In this document: positions 61,167-64,000 of the stretch, piece by piece
How the letters are laid out: each line of letters begins with the position of its first letter
How positions within the stretch are numbered: the stretch's first letter is position 1
Origin: a bacterium
GTDB lineage: Bacteria > Chloroflexota > Dormibacteria > UBA8260 > Bog-877
Assembly (NCBI GenBank): GCA_021802115.1
Contig: JAKABA010000002.1
Location: 1-64,000, forward strand
Direction: 5' to 3'
Length of the DNA stretch: 64,000 nucleotides
The notes under the pieces: generated by a model
Databases searched by the model: none
Seen by the model: only the letters and a program-made list of their open reading frames with translations
Told to the model about the DNA's origin: nothing
Translations under genes and position numbers: made by a program

Positions 61167-62387
61167 GTGCCGGGGGCTGCTGGACCGCTGGTCAGCGTCC
61201 TGGTCGTCACCTACGAGCCAGATCCCGACCTGCTCCGGGACTGCATTCAGTCGGTGGTTCGGTCCGACTATCGACCCCTCCAGCTGGTGGTGGTGGACAA
61301 CGGGTCGCGCCGGGCCGGGGTGCGGGAGCAGGTTGAGAGCTTGCTGGTGGATCATCAGGAAGTCGCCCTGGCCTTCGCGGCCCAGGGCGACAATCTCGGC
61401 TATGCCGCCGCCACCAACGTGGGGGTTGGGCTGGCAGATGGCGAGCTGGTGCTGCTGCTCAACCCCGACGCCAGGCTGGATTCAGATGCCATCCGGATCC
61501 TGGTCGAAGCGGCCCGCGCCCGTCCGACCGCGGCTGGCTTCGCTCCCAAGATCCTGCTCGCCAATCCCGGGGTGGCGATCGACTCGGTGGGAGTCGCGAT
61601 CCACCCGGGCGGCGAGGGGTCCCAACGTGGCCTGGGCCAGGCCGACCTTGGCCAGTACGACCTCCAAGAGGAGGTGGCCGGACTGTCATTCGCGGCGGCT
61701 CTGATCCCGCGAGCGGCCTGGGCTCGGGTGGGACCCCTGGACGTTCGCTACTTCATGTTCTATGAGGATGTCGACTGGTCGCTGCGGGCGCAGGTTCTGG
61801 GGGAGACTTTCTGGACCGTGCCCGCCGCCCGCGTTCTGCACTTCCACTCCGCCAGCACTCGGCACCTGGGTGGAGGCTTCAAGACCCGCCTCATCCAGCG
61901 CAACCTGATCTGGACAGCGGTCAAGAACCTGGAGACGGGGACCGCCGTCCGGGTGCTCCTGCGCCGCACCGCCGCCAACCTGCGAAGGATCTCCCGGCTG
62001 CGCCACCCCTCTGCCTCCGGGCGCGCTCTGGCCGAGGCGTGGTTGGGGCTGCCCGGGATGCTCGGCTCGCGGCGGGAGATCCAGCGCCGGCGCCGGCGTC
62101 GCGACGGTGAGTTCCTGGGGGGGCGGGGGGAGACCACCTTCTTTGACGCCGATCGGTACCTTCCCGAGACCAGCGTGGCCGCTTTGGTGGCGGTGCTCAG
62201 CCGGCTCTACGCGGTGGCGCCAGAGCCAGCTTTGGAGCGCACCTTGTTGCGTATCTCCAGCGCCGAGGCGACCGGGCTCGGCCGGGACCCTGCCCGGATC
62301 GCCGCCATGGTCCGCGCCGGCGGGATGACGGTGAGCCCGGCCCTGGAGTGGCTGCTGGCCCAGATGGAGCGAGCACCCAGGCGCTGA
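61167..62387 (+). CDS. Family 2 glycosyltransferase (rhamnosyltransferase-like)
   Basis: 406 residues from GTG 61167 (GGAAGG upstream). GT-A fold: SVLVVTYEPDPDLLRDCIQSV, VVVDNGS, GYAAATNVGVGLADGELVLLLNPDA (metal-binding Asp) and FMFYEDVDWSLRA (catalytic-base region). A basic C-terminal region follows. It likely adds a sugar to the exported polysaccharide. It ends the operon, followed by a perfect palindrome. Confidence 0.9.
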   Translation: MPGAAGPLVSVLVVTYEPDPDLLRDCIQSVVRSDYRPLQLVVVDNGSRRAGVREQVESLLVDHQEVALAFAAQGDNLGYAAATNVGVGLADGELVLLLNPDARLDSDAIRILVEAARARPTAAGFAPKILLANPGVAIDSVGVAIHPGGEGSQRGLGQADLGQYDLQEEVAGLSFAAALIPRAAWARVGPLDVRYFMFYEDVDWSLRAQVLGETFWTVPAARVLHFHSASTRHLGGGFKTRLIQRNLIWTAVKNLETGTAVRVLLRRTAANLRRISRLRHPSASGRALAEAWLGLPGMLGSRREIQRRRRRRDGEFLGGRGETTFFDADRYLPETSVAALVAVLSRLYAVAPEPALERTLLRISSAEATGLGRDPARIAAMVRAGGMTVSPALEWLLAQMERAPRR

Positions 62388-62439
62388 TTCGCTAGCCCGC
62401 ATCCCGGGGCGGCTCCTGGGCCAGGAGGTGACGGTCGAG

Positions 62440-62461
62440 GCGATCGAGTGCACTCGATCGC
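62440..62461. repeat. Perfect 22-bp palindrome between convergent genes
   Basis: GCGATCGAGTG is immediately followed by its exact reverse complement CACTCGATCGC, with no spacer. It lies in the 206-base space between the convergent glycosyltransferase and C39-like genes. A loopless palindrome folds poorly as RNA, so a protein-binding site is likelier than a terminator. Confidence 0.6.
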
Positions 62462-62593
62462 GGTCCCCGCGAACCGTTCGAATTCAACCAGGACGGCGCC
62501 TGGCGCGCGACCTGAGCCGCGAAGGCGGTGGCGCGATCGACCGACCCCGACGGTTGCGGCCCGGCCGGGGGACCAGCTGCCCCGAGCGGTCCC

Positions 62594-64000
62594 TCAGTTG
62601 AGGATCACCGCCATGTCCCCGTACGTCGAGTAGGCGTTGTCGAACACCGCCATCGGCACCCAGGCTTCCCCGGTGTAGGGAAAGCCACTGGAAGCCCGCA
62701 GCGGATTCATGATCAGGACGGAATTGGCCCCAATCCCAATCACCGCCACCCCGTGCTCGTGGTTGCCAGCCCAGGGGAAGCAGTTGCCCCCGGCGCAGAT
62801 GGTCGTGGCCGTGTAGGGGCGCCAGTCGAAGGTGACCCAGGCCACCGCCGGGTGGTTTTCCTCAACCGCGGTGAACAGCTGGTCGGGAGTGATCCCCTGG
62901 CCGGCTGCGAGCACCGTGCCGCCCACCGCCTGAGCCGCCCGGGCTACTGGCGGGAAATAGGTCCCCGGTTCGTAGTTGGCGCTCCCCGGGCCGTTGGGAG
63001 GTCCGACGAACTGCCGGTAGGGGTCTCCGCCCAAGCCTGGTCCAATGCCGGGCACCGAGCTGTCCACTCCCTCGATGCCCAAGAGCTGGGGTTGGGAGGG
63101 GTAGATGCCCTCATGCTCCAAAGCATTCTGGAGGGCCGCGTCCTCGCAATCCTCGTTGTACATCTGGGGCTTGAAGACGCTGATGCCGCTGACCCCAAAG
63201 CCCCCGGTGGGGTTGATGGTGAAGGTGATCTGGGTTTGGCCCTGGGGGCCCACCTGAGGGCTGTTGGAGACCCAGGCCGTGAGGGTGTAGGTGCCCGCGG
63301 GCCAGCCGGCGGTGTCGTAGGTGAAGGTGTTGTCGCCGACCCAGCTTCCCTGCTGGGTCCAGGAGCCGTCCAGCAGCGAGGCGTCGTACTGAAAGCTGGC
63401 GGTGCCCAGAGGGCAGCTTCCTGTCACCGTGACCGTGACCGGGTCGCCGACCACTCCACTGCTGATGTTGGTGGACATGGCACCATCACTGCAGGTCGCC
63501 GCCATCAGGGCCGGGTCCGCAGTGGATGTGAAGTAGCCAAAGACGTCCAGGACCAAGGCGGCGCTGCCGTTGCCGAGGTAGGCGGTGACGGTTCCGGCCG
63601 TACTCAGCGATGCAATGTCCAAGTTGGCCACGGTTTGCCCAGCGCCCCAGTTCAGGTCTGAGCTGGGAGGTCGAATCAGGGCCGGGTAAACAGTGAGGAA
63701 TCCGGGTGCGCTTGAGTCGGTGACGGTGACGTTGACTACCACCGCAGCGGCGCTGTCGGGAACAGCGCCGCCCACCAGGGCCTGGGTCATGGTGACCCCG
63801 TTACCCAGGCTGACGCCGGTCGACCTGGTGTCCAGGAGCCGGGTGGGGGGGAGGGGCACATAGAGGCCGCCGGCCGCCGGGCCGCTGCCGCTGGTGAAGT
63901 AACCGTCCACATCGACGATGACAGCGGCGCTCCCGCTGCGGTTGTAGAGCACGATCTGGCCGCTGCTGCTGCTGACCGGAACCAGCGCGCGGTGGGCCAC
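62594..64000 (-). CDS. Large secreted protein with repeats and C39-like peptidase domain, C-terminal part
   Basis: 468 residues visible, open to the right edge, so the N terminus and signal peptide are missing. From the N side: about two beta-rich repeats (VVVNVTVTDSSAPGFLTVYP, NWGAGQTVANLDI, DVFGYFT), common in secreted proteins of high-GC soil bacteria; an Ig-like domain (GDPVTVTVTGSCPLG); then a papain-like C39_2-type domain with the likely nucleophile Cys in YNEDCEDAALQNAL, His in GNHEHGVAVIG and the third residue in SVLIMNP. It would act outside the cell as a peptidase or peptide-binding enzyme. Confidence 0.8.
   Translation of the reverse strand: MAHRALVPVSSSSGQIVLYNRSGSAAVIVDVDGYFTSGSGPAAGGLYVPLPPTRLLDTRSTGVSLGNGVTMTQALVGGAVPDSAAAVVVNVTVTDSSAPGFLTVYPALIRPPSSDLNWGAGQTVANLDIASLSTAGTVTAYLGNGSAALVLDVFGYFTSTADPALMAATCSDGAMSTNISSGVVGDPVTVTVTGSCPLGTASFQYDASLLDGSWTQQGSWVGDNTFTYDTAGWPAGTYTLTAWVSNSPQVGPQGQTQITFTINPTGGFGVSGISVFKPQMYNEDCEDAALQNALEHEGIYPSQPQLLGIEGVDSSVPGIGPGLGGDPYRQFVGPPNGPGSANYEPGTYFPPVARAAQAVGGTVLAAGQGITPDQLFTAVEENHPAVAWVTFDWRPYTATTICAGGNCFPWAGNHEHGVAVIGIGANSVLIMNPLRASSGFPYTGEAWVPMAVFDNAYSTYGDMAVILN

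Noticed and set aside
1..64000. CRISPR arrays, rRNA genes, prophage
   Set aside because: No regularly spaced repeats, no rRNA-like segments and no phage structural genes were seen.

Overview
The window is a GC-rich chromosomal segment (by eye close to 70 percent GC) from a free-living bacterium that makes coenzyme F420. It carries cofD, cofC and cofE together with two luciferase-like F420-type oxidoreductases, a HemQ-type coproheme decarboxylase, ThyX, several molybdenum hydroxylases, and many genes whose start codon lies 6 to 9 bases after a TANNNT box with no ribosome binding site. This points to the Actinomycetota / Candidatus Dormibacterota / Chloroflexota part of the tree, most likely a soil organism. 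The lineage is inferred from gene content and not proven.

Layout. 1-1.8 kb: the N-terminal part of a TnpB-like protein running off the left edge, next to a decapitated MFS transporter. 1.8-11.8 kb: a beta-oxidation-type catabolic cluster (thiolase, LLM oxidoreductase, MaoC hydratase, two SDRs, two acyl-CoA dehydrogenases, acyl-CoA ligase) followed by a PucR-type regulator. 12-13.4 kb: a DEAD-box helicase with a possible coupled leader ORF. 13.7-17.5 kb: a complete three-subunit molybdenum hydroxylase. 17.5-21.5 kb: a frameshifted DUF4396 membrane protein and a frameshifted single-chain Fe-S/molybdopterin oxidoreductase. 21.9-25.8 kb: a tightly overlapping five-gene redox module (membrane-anchored small protein, ApbE flavin transferase, bis-histidine ferric-reductase-like membrane protein with an extracytoplasmic tail, NuoF/SLBB-like Fe-S protein, ferredoxin). 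25.9-34.2 kb: a double-propeller lipoprotein, an SDR, a cysteine-desulfurase-like enzyme, a kinase-aminotransferase fusion and a BNR-type lipoprotein. 34.6-40.5 kb: a dead alcohol dehydrogenase, a second LLM oxidoreductase, a DAO-type flavoenzyme and a TetR/epimerase divergent pair. 41.2-45.3 kb: an ABC exporter, an IS21 IstB relic, DUF1801 and DUF2785 genes, and a tRNA-Phe whose 3' half is repeated 1.3 kb away. 45.4-55.6 kb: housekeeping genes (glycosyltransferase 51, cold-shock protein, thioredoxin-TPR, two YtxH-like proteins, two A-type Fe-S proteins, MOSC, M20 hydrolase, HemQ, ThyX, VOC, sulfite-oxidase-like enzyme). 55.9-59 kb: the F420 operon and a MoaD-MoaE fusion. 59-62.4 kb: a Wzm/Wzt polysaccharide exporter with a glycosyltransferase. 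62.6-64 kb: the C-terminal part of a large secreted C39-like cysteine-peptidase protein.

How it fits together. Cofactor supply (F420, molybdopterin, Fe-S clusters, heme, covalent flavin) is strongly represented and matches the many oxidoreductases around it. The least ordinary parts are the 21.9-25.8 kb ApbE/ferric-reductase/NuoF-like module, which looks like a route moving electrons from a cytosolic Fe-S donor across the membrane, and the APH-kinase/class-III-aminotransferase fusion. Decay is also visible: at least three genes carry frameshifts or stops (DUF4396, the single-chain Mo enzyme, the alcohol dehydrogenase), and TnpB, IstB and tRNA relics mark old mobile-element events.
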